A stretch of 64,000 nucleotides of DNA from Warburgia ugandensis (Eukaryota > Streptophyta > Magnoliopsida > Canellales > Canellaceae). The position numbers and the translations under genes were made by a program. The stretch is from positions 13,780,327 to 13,844,326 of the forward strand of contig CP141137.1 of assembly GCA_035236585.1 (NCBI GenBank), written 5' to 3'. This document shows positions 23,830 through 36,232 of the stretch, piece after piece (position 1 is the stretch's first letter; every line of letters starts with the position of its first letter). The notes beneath the pieces are model-generated. The model was given only the letters and a program-made list of their open reading frames with translations, ran no database searches and was not told where the DNA came from.

Positions 23830-25657
23830 GCATTTTTCTAGTCATGAGCAAAACATGCTATATTTATTTTACAAAAACTAATACAAAGTGCTACTTTTAT
23901 AAGTACTCACAATTGCATTTAGCATATGAGAAAATTTTCTTTTGTTCAATTCATATTAAATGCCTAACTTTAGCTTGCTAATAAAGATGAACAAAATTTT
24001 CAAAATCCTATCCTTATGCTAAAGATATCCCATTATTTTATAAACTTCTAAAGGTGAGTGTGAGTTATAGCTAATATATAATTATAGTTTTTCAATTAAG
24101 TATAACGTAAGTTATCATCCAAATGTATGCTTTGATTTCAATTCTTACATAATATACTTTGCACTAAAAAAGCAGTCGCTTAGAAAGGTGTAAATCTCTC
24201 ACTAATATGAGAGTAGAATATTGTTCGTCAAGTTAAAAAATCTCATATATTTCATACAAAAGAACAATAACTTAGAAAAAATAGTAATGGTCTCATGAAA
24301 GGATATCAACTGCTAAGAATGTTACACTCTGCCAAATTTTCTATTTATTTACAACCATATACAAGCTATACTACTCCTGAGATCAAGTTAGGACTTCTAT
24401 TAGGATGAAACATAGGCTTAGGTAAAGGCTATCAAAATAATGGGTATAAGGGTAAACAAAGGTTATTTAGAAAATACGTAAAGGTTTTATATTAGTGTAT
24501 TAACAACCTTCCCATTTTTCCTCACAAGAGTGAACATTCTTCCTTTTTATTGGCTATATTTTTCTTTTCTTTTTCACTTGACTTTATATATAGCCTTTTT
24601 GAAAATTTTCTTCTTTTTAATCTTTTTTATGTTCATCTCTTGAATTGAATTTTCCCAAGATGTTCTTCAATCTTCTCTACATATTTTCAAAAAAAATAGG
24701 TAATGGATATATTATAAGGTTCAATATGGGTGAAGGTTTGTGTAGCTAACAATGAAAAGGCTAAAGACTCAATGGCTAACTAATGGAAAATAATATAGGG
24801 AAGGGTAAAGGCTATATGTTTACAAAGGATGACCTCTATAATTTCCTAAGCTTCATATGACTTAAAAATTATCATAAACTTAAGAGATATATGGTTAGTC
24901 TTTCTTGATTTCTCAATAGTTGATCAAGATGAAGAATAATGAGACCAACTAAGAACTATTGCCCATTGATGAAAATGTTGAATTTATGTATAACCCTCAA
25001 AAAAGAAGAATGGCTCAAAACTCACTTAGGTTATAAGTCTCCATAGATCTTTTTCAGGATTTCTAAGTTATATTTTCTCTTCAACTTAAATTACATATAC
25101 AGCTATTTTGTGCAATTAATATTCTGAGTTTAATTTTTCATGAGATACTTTAGAAAAAGGATAAAATAGTAACTAATTGCATGGAAATTATATTAATTAG
25201 CTAAAGTTCAAATGATTACTGAATATTTTAAAAATCAAATTCTTATCTTTACAAAGGAACTTATCATAAAAATTTTTCTTTTTGTCAATAATTTTCATAA
25301 ATGTAAGAAAAGTTTAGAAATCTAATGTATATCCACACCCCAACCTAAACTAAACATTGTCATAAACATTTTGAATTATAGGGCACCTATATGATGAATG
25401 GGTGATGCAAAATATTGAGACTTTCTAAAAAAAACCTTGAATTACCTTCTTGTGAGCACCAAGTTTAACATCTTCAGCCAAACATAGCCTAATATACCTT
25501 AATATAAACTTTACTAGTTTAATCTAAAATTTTCTAACCTAACTCTAACAATAAAATCTCGTGTTAGTTTATATATGTACTCCACCTTGAAATTTTTTTG
25601 TGGTGGTAACATTATGAGACAGTAAACCACCACGATTGTAAATTTAGTAGGATTGCA
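23830..25657 (-). other. Non-coding 3' region of copy Y, truncated
   Basis: Colinear with 17874-19600 and 51869-53640 over most of its length, but no gag follows. The insertion ends at GGATTGCA, next to the TTGCA target copy at 25658-25662. Copy Y therefore seems to have lost its gag and 5' LTR while keeping the outer junction, or the junction match is chance. Confidence 0.5.
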
Positions 25658-25887
25658 TTGCATATCAGAGATGAAGATATCCCTAAGAATTTATTTAAAA
25701 CTTGCTATGGACATTATGAGTTCCTTATGATGCCTTTCGGATTGATAAATGTACTAGTAACATTCATGGATCTTATGAACATGGTATATTATAGTCTTCG
25801 TTGAAGATATCCTCATTTATTCGACTAGCATGGATGAGCATGTGGAACATCCAAGGATTGTGTTGAGCACACTTCAAACCCACAAGT
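25658..25887 (+). pseudogene. Gypsy RT core fragment (outer element, piece 2)
   Basis: It continues the RT cut at 12154: LHIRDEDIPKNLFKTCYG then HYEFLMMPFGLINVLVTFMD, matching the Tekay RT HYEFxVMPFGLTNAPATFMD. The YxDD region is shifted: after MNMVYYSL the VFVDDILIYS motif survives as bases reading VEDILIYST at about 25802-25828. The last codons, LSTLQTHK, are cut at CAAGT by a solo LTR and resume at 29182. Confidence 0.85.
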
Positions 25888-28800
25888 TGTGATGACCAGG
25901 GCTTTCACATGCATTTTTAAATGCAAAACTAATTCCTAATGTAGGTTCAGGCCCTATTTCAAAATACATTTATAAAAGACAATGCAGTGTAGAGGAAAGA
26001 TCTTTTATTTTAAATTCATTTTGAAAACCCCAAGTATCATTTACTTCAAATAGAACAATAATTTTTTTTAACTAAGACGAAAATATATGCATCCGAAATC
26101 TAGTTAACCATAGCTCGCAGTCCAACTGTAATAATTACATATACATGTCCAAATGATAAGTCATATACTTACATTCATACTTGTCTTTATCTTCACTCAC
26201 TTGATCATAGCACTACATTTCCTAATGCTTCCTCTAATCTTGTTAGAACTCATCTTTAAATATAATATATTTGGTTGAGTATTTAACATACTCAGTAGGT
26301 GATCTGATACTACTAATTTGAAAACATAGCATGCAACATGTAACAATTTAAGAAGGGGTTTTTAGGTAATAAAATTATGCAATCATCTAAGATAAACATG
26401 GGTATTCATGCATAAATCATTTACATATATATTTTAAGTAATAAAATTTCCAACAAAATCAATCGATCAATAACAATATAAACATTACTAACTTATTAAA
26501 GCAGTAATCAATAAAACCTAGTACTAGATATCCCAACCCTATGATAGTTTTTATGAACATGGGTATCTCGGCGAACACATCAGCTGACTGGTCATGAGTA
26601 CTCATCTAAGACCATCTCAATGCACCATGTATGGTGATACTACAAGAGAAATCATAAGGCCCACTATGTTTATGACCAGACCTATGTAAAATCGTGTCTC
26701 TGGTATCTAGAGACTAGCCACCACAGCCTCCACGATTGACTGTGGATACATCTCAAAAAAGGTGCCGTGAACACCTCTAGTGGTAGTCCTAGTATCACAA
26801 CAGTGGAGAAAGGGACGAGTGCCACTTTAGGCAATGATACCTACCACCTTTAGTGGTTAGAGGTTGTGAGGCCAACCTTGTACACAAACAACCTCTTAGC
26901 ATAGTTCCCACCAGGCTCACTAGCCTGAAAAAGAGATATATGTGTATACATATATTCCAAAACTTAATCATCATAGATCGTGTAATTTATGCAACTTATT
27001 TGAAAACATGCAAGTAATGCATATACAAAACTATCTGTGAAGGATATAAGCAAATGCATTTTCAATCAAGATCATGCATAATGAGAATAATTTGCATGCT
27101 TATTATAAGAATACCATATATTATTTCAAAATCATACTAAACCCATAAATAGTTTTAAGTAACTCATTTAGGTTTTGGAATTTAGTTGAAAACTTAGTAG
27201 CATCAGACTACCTACCTCAAGAATGTCACTTATGTGTTGTTTGCATTTTTCTTCAATTCGATTCCTAGATCTTTTTCAAGATCTTTGCGAGATCCTGAAT
27301 ATAATTTAAGAGTAAGAATCCAAGTATTATTTCTCATTCTCTATTGATCATTAATTAGATTTACAATCAACATCTTAGATCATCGATTAAGACTTTGATA
27401 CTATCTGTCAATGGTCAAATTTGTTACCTTTGGGTCACTCGTCCTAGATCGGGATTGATTTGTGTATAGGTCTACCATTTCATAACATAGATCAACAAAT
27501 AGAGGCCATACCAATAGGCCTTCACTGTTGGATTGACATTTAGAACTTACAACTTAGAGATCCTAAACAATGTATGGTTGGATTTATATTATTAGCTTAT
27601 TGATCAATGATTAGTGTTCTACTAGGTCTAACATAACCCTAATCTATCATATATTACACCTCCTTAGAGATAATTAGTGTATCAAGTTTGTTAAATTGAG
27701 ATTCATCGCAATTCAACAAACAGATCCATCCTTTAGGCTATCAATCATTGATTAGAATGTTCCTAAATAAGATCTTACTTAAGAATCCAATATTTAAAGG
27801 TTAGACTGCCCTCAATAACATTTATGTCATCAAGATTTAACAAATGAATGGTCAGAGATCATAATTGATTTGAATGGTCAGATATACGATTCAAGGGTTA
27901 ATGTCCTTATTTCAGGGTTGATATGAGTATATTGATCAACTAGATCATCCAATGGATCATTTCATGAAGTTTGATCATCTTTTATCTTATAGATCTATGA
28001 GATTCCTATGGTTTCTAGGCCATGACTAATTAAAATTGTTCCATGATCCTAAATTTTATCACATATTTAGGTCCGCATTGCTTATACAATTCTAATCGAC
28101 CTTTCTGATCATGAATCAGGCTTATATAGCCTTCTGAATTTTAGTTTTATGTTTCAAATCAAGTCAACAATCCAGATTTAATTTCTAGTCCCAAAATGCA
28201 ACAAGATAGAGCCCTAGCGTCACAGTTCTCAGGTTGCAAAAGCATCCCAATTGAACTGTGATAGCCTATACCTGCATGCATGCACGAGGGCGCACCAAGC
28301 AGGTGCGTCTTCATCATGCGTCACAGAGAGGTGTCCTAATCACTCTATCAGTTGATTGAAATGAGACGATTAGATCATCTTTTAACGTCCTAGATTACCC
28401 AAAATTATACTATTTTTGCATATTTAGAGGTTTTAGGGTCCCACGAACTCAATGGATAGCTCAAATCTCCCATCTGAGCTATCCTTGAGCAGGTTCCCAA
28501 CTGGGTTTACCAGAACTAGTTTCATTGGCGATTTGTCGACCAATGAGGCTAGATCTGACCTAGATCTCCCGAAAAAGTGAAGAGGAGAGATAGAGAGAGG
28601 GGGAGGACTTAACTTAGCAACTGGAGAGGGTTTGGGTGTGGATTTGACTGTGCCTGCCAGAATCCCTAGGTAGCTGATGACGATGGAGGAAACGAGTTGG
28701 CAGAGGGAGAGGAGAAGAAGACGGAGAGGGAAGTATGGATGCGGTGGGGGAGCAGAGGGGTATTTAAGGTTGGTGAGGGTGGTGTTGTAGCTGACCTTGT

Positions 28801-29181
28801 CACTGCAAAAGGAGGCTGGAGGAGGGACAATGTGACCACCTACCACTTTCCTCACCACAAACGACGGAGATAGAGGGGGTTCCATTATAAATAAAAAAAA
28901 TGGCCCCTCTAATTCAGACCTTTTCTAATTTTGAAGTGAATTAGTATATTATTTATGAAATTACGAAAATACACTTATACTTAAAAAGTTCCATAACTTT
29001 CTCATACGAACTCTGTTTTTAGTGTTCTTTGTGTCATTGGATTCCATTTTTCAAGTAGAATCTAATTATGAGAATATTTTCGACAAATTTGATTTCTCTA
29101 AATTTTCACTTTTAAAACTCAAAGTTTATAAAACATTCATCCTTCTATTCTATCCAATTTTCTAAAATTTAAGTAGTTACA
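25888..29181 (-). mobile_element. Solo LTR, chromovirus type, minus strand
   Basis: On the minus strand it starts TGTAACTACTTAAATTTT and ends CCTGGTCATCACA. Flanks CAAGT (25883-25887) and CAAGC (29182-29186) fit a 5 bp target duplication with one change, and the RT frame (HKL, then YAKF) continues cleanly across. It shares with the other LTRs the block around GGAATCCAATGACACAAAG, the promoter block near 28740-28775 (minus CCTTAAATACCCCTCTGC), and the TACTCATGACCAGTCAGCTG / GTTCGCCGAGATACC block near 26565-26610. No internal sequence and no second LTR, so it is the product of LTR-LTR recombination. The 150-residue open frame at 28433-28885 lies inside it and is probably chance. Confidence 0.85.
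28757..28775 (-). promoter_or_regulatory. TATA-like promoter of the minus-strand solo LTR
   Basis: On the minus strand it reads ACCTTAAATACCCCTCTG followed by a pyrimidine-rich stretch, aligned with the CTATAAA promoters at 14285 and 55757. Confidence 0.45.
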
Positions 29182-29552
29182 CAAGCTATATGCAAAATTC
29201 TTTAAGTCAGATTTATGGTTGAAGCAAGTTTAATATTTAGCCATGTGATTTTGGTTGATGGAGTTGCCATGGATCCAAAAAAGATTGAAACCATCATAAA
29301 TTGGGAAAGAACTAAAAACATTGACCGAAGTCTGTAGCTTTCATGGTTGGCTGGTTATTATCAGAGATTCATAGAAGGGTTTTCTCACACTATATTGCCA
29401 TTAACGAAGCTAATCAGGAAGGAGCAAAAGTTCATATCAACAAAGGATGGTGAGTGATACATTCAGGAGTTGAAGAAAATACTCACCACAAGTCCTAAAC
29501 TGACTTTTCCCATAGGCAGCAACAAATTTATTATTTGTAAGGATGGTTCAAT
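29182..29552 (+). pseudogene. Gypsy RT-RNase H junction fragment (outer element, piece 3)
   Basis: It reads YAKF after the insertion, then FWLMELPWIQK-like with a shift (parent VSVDPKK), INWERTKNIDRSL, WLAGYYQRFIEGFSHTILPL, TKLIRKEQKFISTKDGE, and TSPKLTFP. These are the RT C-terminus and the connection to RNase H. The fragment ends at FIICKDGS (parent YCDAS, the first RNase H Asp), where a solo LTR starts. The frame resumes at about 34236 with GSGLGCVLM. Confidence 0.87.
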
Positions 29553-30144
29553 TGTAATAACCCTAATTTCTAAGCCCTATCCTATTGTAATTTTGAAAAA
29601 TTTGGACGAAGTGGGAATATGAAAGTTCTCAAATTTTGAATCTTAAAAGTGGGATTTTTATGGAAATCAAGTAGCAATACTTCAATAATTGGATTTTACT
29701 CAAAAAATGGAATCCAACAACACTAAGAACATTGAAATAGAGTTCTGCGAAGAAATTTACATAATTTTTAACTATAGGTGTGTTTAGTAATTTCATAGCT
29801 AGGCCCATTTGCACATTTTAAAATAAGAGAGGATAGAATTGGAGGTGGCAATTTTTTATAACAACTCCCCTTGCAATAAATCTACCATGTGTCATCTTCC
29901 CAGTGCATTCTGTCCTCTTCCCTGCCAATAGTACAAGCCATCATGGTCGACGATGGCATGATGGAACACACCACCATCATGCACCTACCAATAGGAAGAG
30001 CAAACCATTGATGATAAAAGGCCTCCTTCCACTCCCTCCTCCACGCGATCTCACCCACCTTCTCTTCCCCAGCTCCCATCCCCCTTGTTTCTCCATCACT
30101 GACATTGCTCAGGATAAGCAAGCCAATGACACACCCACGCACCC

Positions 30145-30151
<7 letters not shown>

Positions 30152-30237
<86 letters not shown>
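30152..30237. repeat. (TC)43 microsatellite
   Basis: Uninterrupted CT run of 86 bp inside the solo LTR. The Arg-Glu and Ser-Leu open frames over it are artefacts. Confidence 0.97.
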
Positions 30238-30242
<5 letters not shown>

Positions 30243-30987
30243 TTTTTTATTATGGTAACCTTAATTACTATCAAATTCCAATGATAGTCACTTGAAAGGC
30301 TGTGGATCAATGCTCTAACATTGTCATTGGGTTCCCTTTGAAGAAATGATCAAAATCCCTCTAACTATTTTTAGATCAGAGCAATTTTTATTAGTGATCG
30401 AGCTAAGATTCTAACTTCAACAACTGTGATTTTTTGGCGATAGTCCAATGATAAAACCCTTTTTCCAGTATCAAATGACTGTGGAACCACTCCAAATGTG
30501 ACAGGAGTGTAGATGAGTGCCTGATCTACAATCCCTTTTCAAGATATGCCTATCCGATATAAAAATCGTTGCTCACAGTGATCGCACTAGTCACCTTCTT
30601 CAACAATGGCCAATAACTGCTACTGACATAGAATTTCAAGTTGAAATTCTTGATCCTAAGGTTTTTCAACCTGATTTAGCAATGGGTAGATCATATCCTT
30701 GATCAGAGCTCATCCAACCATTCAATTCAAATGCGATCCTAATCTAAGATTTGCGATGCAATCTATGAGATTTGACCATTCATTTGCAAGATCTTGATTA
30801 TATGAAAGTGATTATGGGAATATAAACATTAAATATTATTGGATATTTAATTAAGATCTAGCTTGGGAACACCCTAATCAATGATATGTTACTTAGAAGG
30901 GTAGATCGGAACATTGATTAGCAATGGATCTCAATTTAACAACTTGATACTGTAATTATACCCAATGAGGTGTGATCTACATCGACC

Positions 30988-32690
30988 AAGGTTCTTTTAG
31001 ACCTATTAGAGCACTGATCATTGTTCAATAAGATAATAAGATAGATTTATTTGTACATCATTCAGGATCTCCTAATTATAAGCCCTAAATGTCAATCCAA
31101 GGACGAAGGCCTCTTGATTTGGCCTCTAATTGTTGATCTATGCTATGAGACAGTAGATCTAGATATAGATCAACCTTGATATAAGGGCAGCGACTCCTAG
31201 ATCACAAATTTGGATATTGATAGATAGGATTAGTGTGTAAATTTGTGATCTAGGCAATTTATGTATTTGATTACTCATCTACCTAGATTGATAATTTTAT
31301 ATGTAAGAACAATCTTAATTAAACCAAGTTCATTCTATAGATTAGTTTTCAAGACAAATTTCCCTAGAACCCAAGCAAACATGTGAATGGAAACTAATAA
31401 TTGGATTCTTATTCTTAAATTATGCCCAGGACCCTACAAATACCTAGATTAGGGTTCTTTTAAACCTATTAGAGCACCAATGGTTGATTGATAAGCTAAT
31501 AGGTAGATTCAATTGTACATCGTTCAGGATCTCCTAAATATAAGCCTTAAATGTCAATCCAAGGATGAAGGTCTATTGATTTGTCCTGTAATTGTTGATC
31601 TATGGTATGAGACAATAGATCTAGATATGGATCAACCCCGATCTAAGGGCAGTAACCCCTAGATCACATATTGAACCATTGATAAATAGGACCAGGGTGT
31701 AAATTTGTGATCTAGACTATCTATGAATTTGATTAATGATCTATACAGATTGATGATTCTGGATGCAAGCAAGATCTTAATTAAGCAAAGTCCAATCTAT
31801 AGATCAATTTTCAAGACAAATTTTATTAGAACCCATGTAAACATGTGAATGGGAACTAATAATTGGATTCTTATTCTTAAATTATGCCCAGGATCCTACA
31901 AAGACCTAGATCAAGGTTCTTTTAGACCTACTAGAGCAATGATCATTGATCGATAAGCTAATAGGTAGATACGACTATACATCATTCAGGATCTCCTAAT
32001 TACAAGCCCTAAATGTCAATCCAAAAATAAAGGCCTATTAATATGGCCTGCAATTGTAGATTAGAGATTTGACCATTGATAAATAGGATTAGGGCGTAGA
32101 TTTGTGATCTAGATGATCTGTGAATTTGATTAATGATCTACACAAATTGATGATTCTAGATGCAAGCACGATCTTAATTATGCAAAGTCCATTCTATATA
32201 TTAGTTTTCAAGACAAGTTTCCTTGGAATGCACATAAAGATGTGAATGGGAACTAATTATGTGATTTTTATTCTTAAATTATGCCCAGGTCCCTACAAAG
32301 ACTTGGATCAAGGTTCTTTTAGACCTATTAGAGGACTGATTGTTGATCGATAATCTAATAAGTAGATACAACTGTACATCATTTAGGATCTCCTAATTAT
32401 AAGCCCTAAATGTCAATCCAAGTATAAAGGCCTATTGATATGGCATGTAATTGTAGAACATAGATTTGACCATTGATAAATAGGATCAGGGTGTAATTTT
32501 GTGATATAGATGATTTGTGAATTTGATTAATGACCTACACAGATTGATGATTCTAGATGCAAGCATGATCTTAGTTAAGCAAAGTACATTCTATAGATTA
32601 GTTTTCAAGACAAATTTCACTAGAAGCCTCATAAACATGTGAATGGAAACCAATAATTGGATTCTTACACTTAACTTATGCCCAAGACCC
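30988..32690 (+). repeat. Four-copy tandem repeat, unit about 380-463 bp
   Basis: Unit starts at 30988, 31451, 31913 and 32310, each beginning RGGTTCTTTTARACCTAYTAG. Each unit contains TTCAGGATCTCCTAA, CTAAATGTCAATCCAA, GATCTAGATATRGATCAACC (units 1-2), TTGATTAATGATCTA and AACATGTGAATGG, and ends near TTAAATTATGCCCAGG. Units 3 and 4 lack about 70 bp in the middle. The minus-strand solo LTR has the same segment once (about 27290-27645, reversed). Confidence 0.9.
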
Positions 32691-33144
32691 TAAAAGTGAT
32701 TCAGGATTTGAGCTAAAGAAAAACACAAACAAAAACTAAGTAACATCCTCTAAGGTAGATAACCTAATGCTACTGAGTTTCAATTGAATTTCAAAACTTA
32801 AACAATTTCCTTGAAATCATTTCCATATTTAATATGCTTTTGATGTGACAGTAAAGATAGACATGCATACAATTTAGTATGCATGATTTCTATGAAATTT
32901 ATGTTTGGTTGTTCTTTAAAAAATTGAGCATGTGGCATTCTTACAATGAGCATGCAAATTCATCCCCATGATTCATACTTTTATTTGAAAATGCTATTAC
33001 TTGCATCTCTCATGATTATTTGTTATCTTTGAATGAAAGGATAATTCTATATATGCATTAATTCCATGCCTTGAGATAAGTCGCATAAATTGCATTATTT
33101 TAGTATATGTTAAACATTATGTGACTCTATGATATTTGAATTTG

Positions 33145-33166
33145 ATATATATATATATATATATAT
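33145..33166. repeat. (AT)11 microsatellite
   Basis: Short AT run inside the solo LTR. Confidence 0.9.
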
Positions 33167-34232
33167 TGTTTAGGCTAGTGAACATAGTGGGCACTATGCT
33201 AAGAGGTTGTATGAGTTTGGCCTCCCAGCCTCTCACCACCACAACGCCCAAAGAGGCACCTATTTTTCTTGACTCTTGTGGTAGGAAATGACCCCTAGAG
33301 GTGTTCACAACATCCTTATCAAGACATATCTATCATCGTGGAGGTTGCATGGTTGGTCTCTAGATACCAGAGACACACGATTCAGAGAGTTGGTCGTGAG
33401 CATGGTGGTCCCCATGCTTTTTGTTTTTGCATCTACATGTATAGTGCTTTGTGATGGTCTTTTGACGAGTACTCATGACCAATCAGTTGATGTGTTCACC
33501 GAGATGCCTACGTGCATGATAATTGTCGTGGGATTGGGATTTCTAACATCTAATTTGATCAATTACTACTTTAAGAATTTGGTAATTTTTATGTTATTGA
33601 TTATTTAATCATGTCAGTAATTCTCCTGCTTGAATATAGATATGTGTAAATAATTTATACATGAATACTTGCATTGAGTTTGTGTAAGATAGTCATATGG
33701 TTTTATCCTGAGAAACCCTTCTTTAAATTATGCATGATGTATGCCATGTTTTTTTAGTTTTGTAGCATTGGATTACCTATTGGGTATGATAAATACTCAA
33801 CCTAATATTTTTACCAACAATTAGCTCAGGGAGGACAAGAAGGAGTATTAGGACATTTTCATGCCTTGGTCAAGGAGGAAAAAGTAAGGGTGTGGTGTTG
33901 ACGCAGTTATCCTGGGACTAGTAGTGACCATTTTGTCTAAATTGACTTTTAAGTAACTCTTTTTGTAACTTGAACTATGATTTACCTTGGGAACATGATA
34001 TATCAATTTTTAGTCATCTTTCAAATTATAATATGCATGTTTTAGTAGTTAAGTATGTTAGATTCTTATCTATGTTGAAATGAAAAATGACACTTGAGAT
34101 CTTTAAAAATAATTTTTTTAGAAAAAGAATTTTTCAACTCCATTGTTTTACAAACTAGTTTTAAATATAGATTGATCTCGCAAATGAAAGCTTGTTATTT
34201 TGAAAATGCATTAGAAACCCTAAATCATTATA

Positions 34233-35974
34233 TTAGGAAGTGGACTTGGGTGTGTTCTGATGTAGAACTTCAAGGTTATCACTTACACATCAAGGCAATT
34301 GGAAACACAAGTTAAGCTACCCAAAACATGACTTAGAGTTTGCCGTGGTTGTCAGTGCACTGAAAATTTGGAGACACTATCTTTGTAGTGAAAATTTTGA
34401 AGTATTCATGGATCACAAAAGTCTCAAGTATATTTTTTCTCATTGATCTAAATACAAGGCAAAGGCATTGGGTGGAATACCTAAATGATTATGACTTTAC
34501 CATCCAATACCATTCGGGAAAGGTAGATGTCATTGCGGATGTACTAAGCAGAAAGACTAGAGGATTGATTTCAAATGTTTCTATGTGATTAGTTTTTTTC
34601 AATCAAATCATAAAAGCTCATATTGATTGTGAGGAGATGCATAAATTACTTGAGAAGGAGGATTTCTCTAAGAGTGACAGAAGAATACACTTTTAGGGAA
34701 GGCTTGTTGTACCATAAGAAGTTGTATTATGATAAAACTTATTGCATGAGGCACACAACTTAAAGTACTACATTCATTCATGAGGTACGAAAAAGTACCA
34801 AGATGTGAAAAGGTATTTCTAGTGGCTTGGCATGAAAAATGATATTAGAGAGCATGTGGCTTGCTCCTTGACTTGTCAAAAATTAAATCTAAATATTAGA
34901 AACCCTCAAGATTGTTATACACATTGAAACTTCTTGAATGAAAATGGGTTCATATCACCATGGACTTTGTGGTTGGTTTGCCCAAGACTTTAGGAGGCCA
35001 TGATGTGATTTGGGTTGTAGTAGATAGCCTGAGCAAGTTTGCACACTTTCTCCCTATTTGACAAAAGTAGTCTATTGAAGGTCTAGCTAAATTATACATC
35101 TAGGAGGTAGTGAATCTACATAGGGTTCCAGTAACTCTTACTTCTGTTCAAGATAGAAGATTCACCTTACATTTTTGGCAAAGTGTACAAGAAGGGTTAG
35201 GGACTTCCCCAAGGTTTAGCACTGCTTTCCATCCTAAAACCAACGGATAATCGAAGAGGACTATCCAGACTTTAATGCTGAGAGCCTATGCACTAGAGTG
35301 AAAAGGTAGTTGGGATGAACACTTTCCACTCATCAAGTTTCACTATAGTATAGGGATGGCACCACATGAAGCTTTGGATGATTGTGCTTGTCGTATACAT
35401 ACCTATTGGAGTGATGTGGGAGGGAGACCGTTTGTAAAGTCTGAGTTGATCAAACAATATGCTGAGAAAGTTAGAATCATACTATAGTAACTTTTTGCAG
35501 CACACAGTCGATAGAAGAGTTATGCAAATTAACAACGAAGAGACTTGGAATTTGAAGTTGGAGATCATGTCTTTTTGAAGGTTTCACCAACAAAAGGAGT
35601 GATGTGATTTGGCTTGAAAGGGAAATTGAGTCCACATTTGTTGGATCCTTTGGATCTTAGAAAGGGTCGGACATGTAGCATATTGATTGGCATTACAACC
35701 TCAACTGTCTAAAATTCATAATGTCTTTCATGTTTCAATGTTGAGGAAGTGTGTACCAAACGCTACTCACATACTTGATCAAGTGCCACTAAACTTACAG
35801 CCTGACCTCACATTTAATGAAAGACCAATCAAGATTTTGGACAAAATGAAAAGAATTTTAAGAAATAAAACAATTATGTTAGTCAAAGTCTTTTGGCAAA
35901 ATCACTCTGCTCAAGAAACCACATCGGAAGCTGAAGATGTGATGAAGCAGAAGTTTTCAAATTTATTTTCTTGA
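34233..35974 (+). pseudogene. Gypsy RNase H and integrase (outer element, piece 4)
   Basis: RNase H resumes as [21 protein letters not shown], then the frame 34388-34588 with RQRHWVEYLNDYDFTIQYH and VIADVLSRK. The integrase zinc region is at about 34740-34890 (HN, then KYQDVKRYF, WLGMKNDIREHVAC, LTCQK), and the catalytic core near 34945-35065 reads [19 protein letters not shown] and [12 protein letters not shown]. Later core pieces are frameshifted. The C-terminus is open at 35687-35974: LSKIHNVFHVSMLRKCV, PIKILDKMKRILRNKTI, VFWQNHSAQETTSEAED. This last part matches the end of Tekay/Del integrases, where a chromodomain-like tail is expected. Many stops elsewhere make it dead. Confidence 0.88.
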
Positions 35975-35984
35975 ATTGTAACAG

Positions 35985-36061
35985 AAATTTCAAGGACAAA
36001 ATTTTCTTAAGTGTTTGCGGGGCGGGGGGGGGGGGGGGGGGAGAGGCAGTTGCATAAAGAA
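35985..36061 (+). other. 3' untranslated end and polypurine tract with poly(G) run
   Basis: TTTCAAGGACAAAATTTTCT is the usual sequence after integrase in Tekay/Del elements (GGACGAAATTCT). It is followed by a G-rich PPT. The PPT contains an 18-base G run (36024-36041), probably expanded by slippage. Confidence 0.75.
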
Positions 36062-36088
36062 TGTGATGACTAAGTTTTTCTTTTATAC

Positions 36089-36232
36089 ATGTATGTATGT
36101 ATGTATGTATGTATGTATGTATGTATGTATGTATGTATGTATGTATGTATGTATGTATGTATGTATGTATGTATGTATGTATGTATGTATGTATGTATGT
36201 ATGTATGTGTGTGTGTGTATGTATGTATGTAT
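36089..36232. repeat. (TATG)n microsatellite with TG interruption
   Basis: Tetranucleotide run of about 140 bp starting 27 bp into the LTR, interrupted by a short TG run near 36207-36218. The Met-Tyr-Val-Cys open frame is an artefact. Confidence 0.97.

Larger units (their letters stand above)
29553..34232 (+). mobile_element. Solo LTR, chromovirus type, 4.7 kb, plus strand
   Basis: It starts TGTAATAACCCTAATTTC and ends AAACCCTAAATCATTATA, a decayed form of the family end AAACCTGGGTCGTCACA. It interrupts RNase H between DGS and GSGLG. Flanks TCAAT and TTAGG could both derive from one TCAGG target, but this is inference. Shared blocks: AATGGAATCCAA near 29708; TACTCATGACCAATCAGTTG and GTTCACCGAGATGCC near 33469-33510, as in the other LTRs. 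Its size is inflated by a tandem repeat (30988-32690) and a CT microsatellite. No internal coding sequence, hence solo. Confidence 0.78.

Noticed and set aside
28433-28885. 150-residue open frame on the minus strand
   Set aside because: Lies within a solo LTR, covers its promoter region, is proline/serine rich and matches no family. Not supported as a gene.
30988-32690. Regularly spaced repeats considered as a CRISPR-like or satellite array
   Set aside because: Units are about 400-460 bp and contiguous, without distinct spacers, and lie inside an LTR in plant DNA; this is a local tandem duplication.
33288-33608. 106-residue open frame with hydrophobic stretches
   Set aside because: Inside the 4.7 kb solo LTR; homologous LTRs do not keep the frame.
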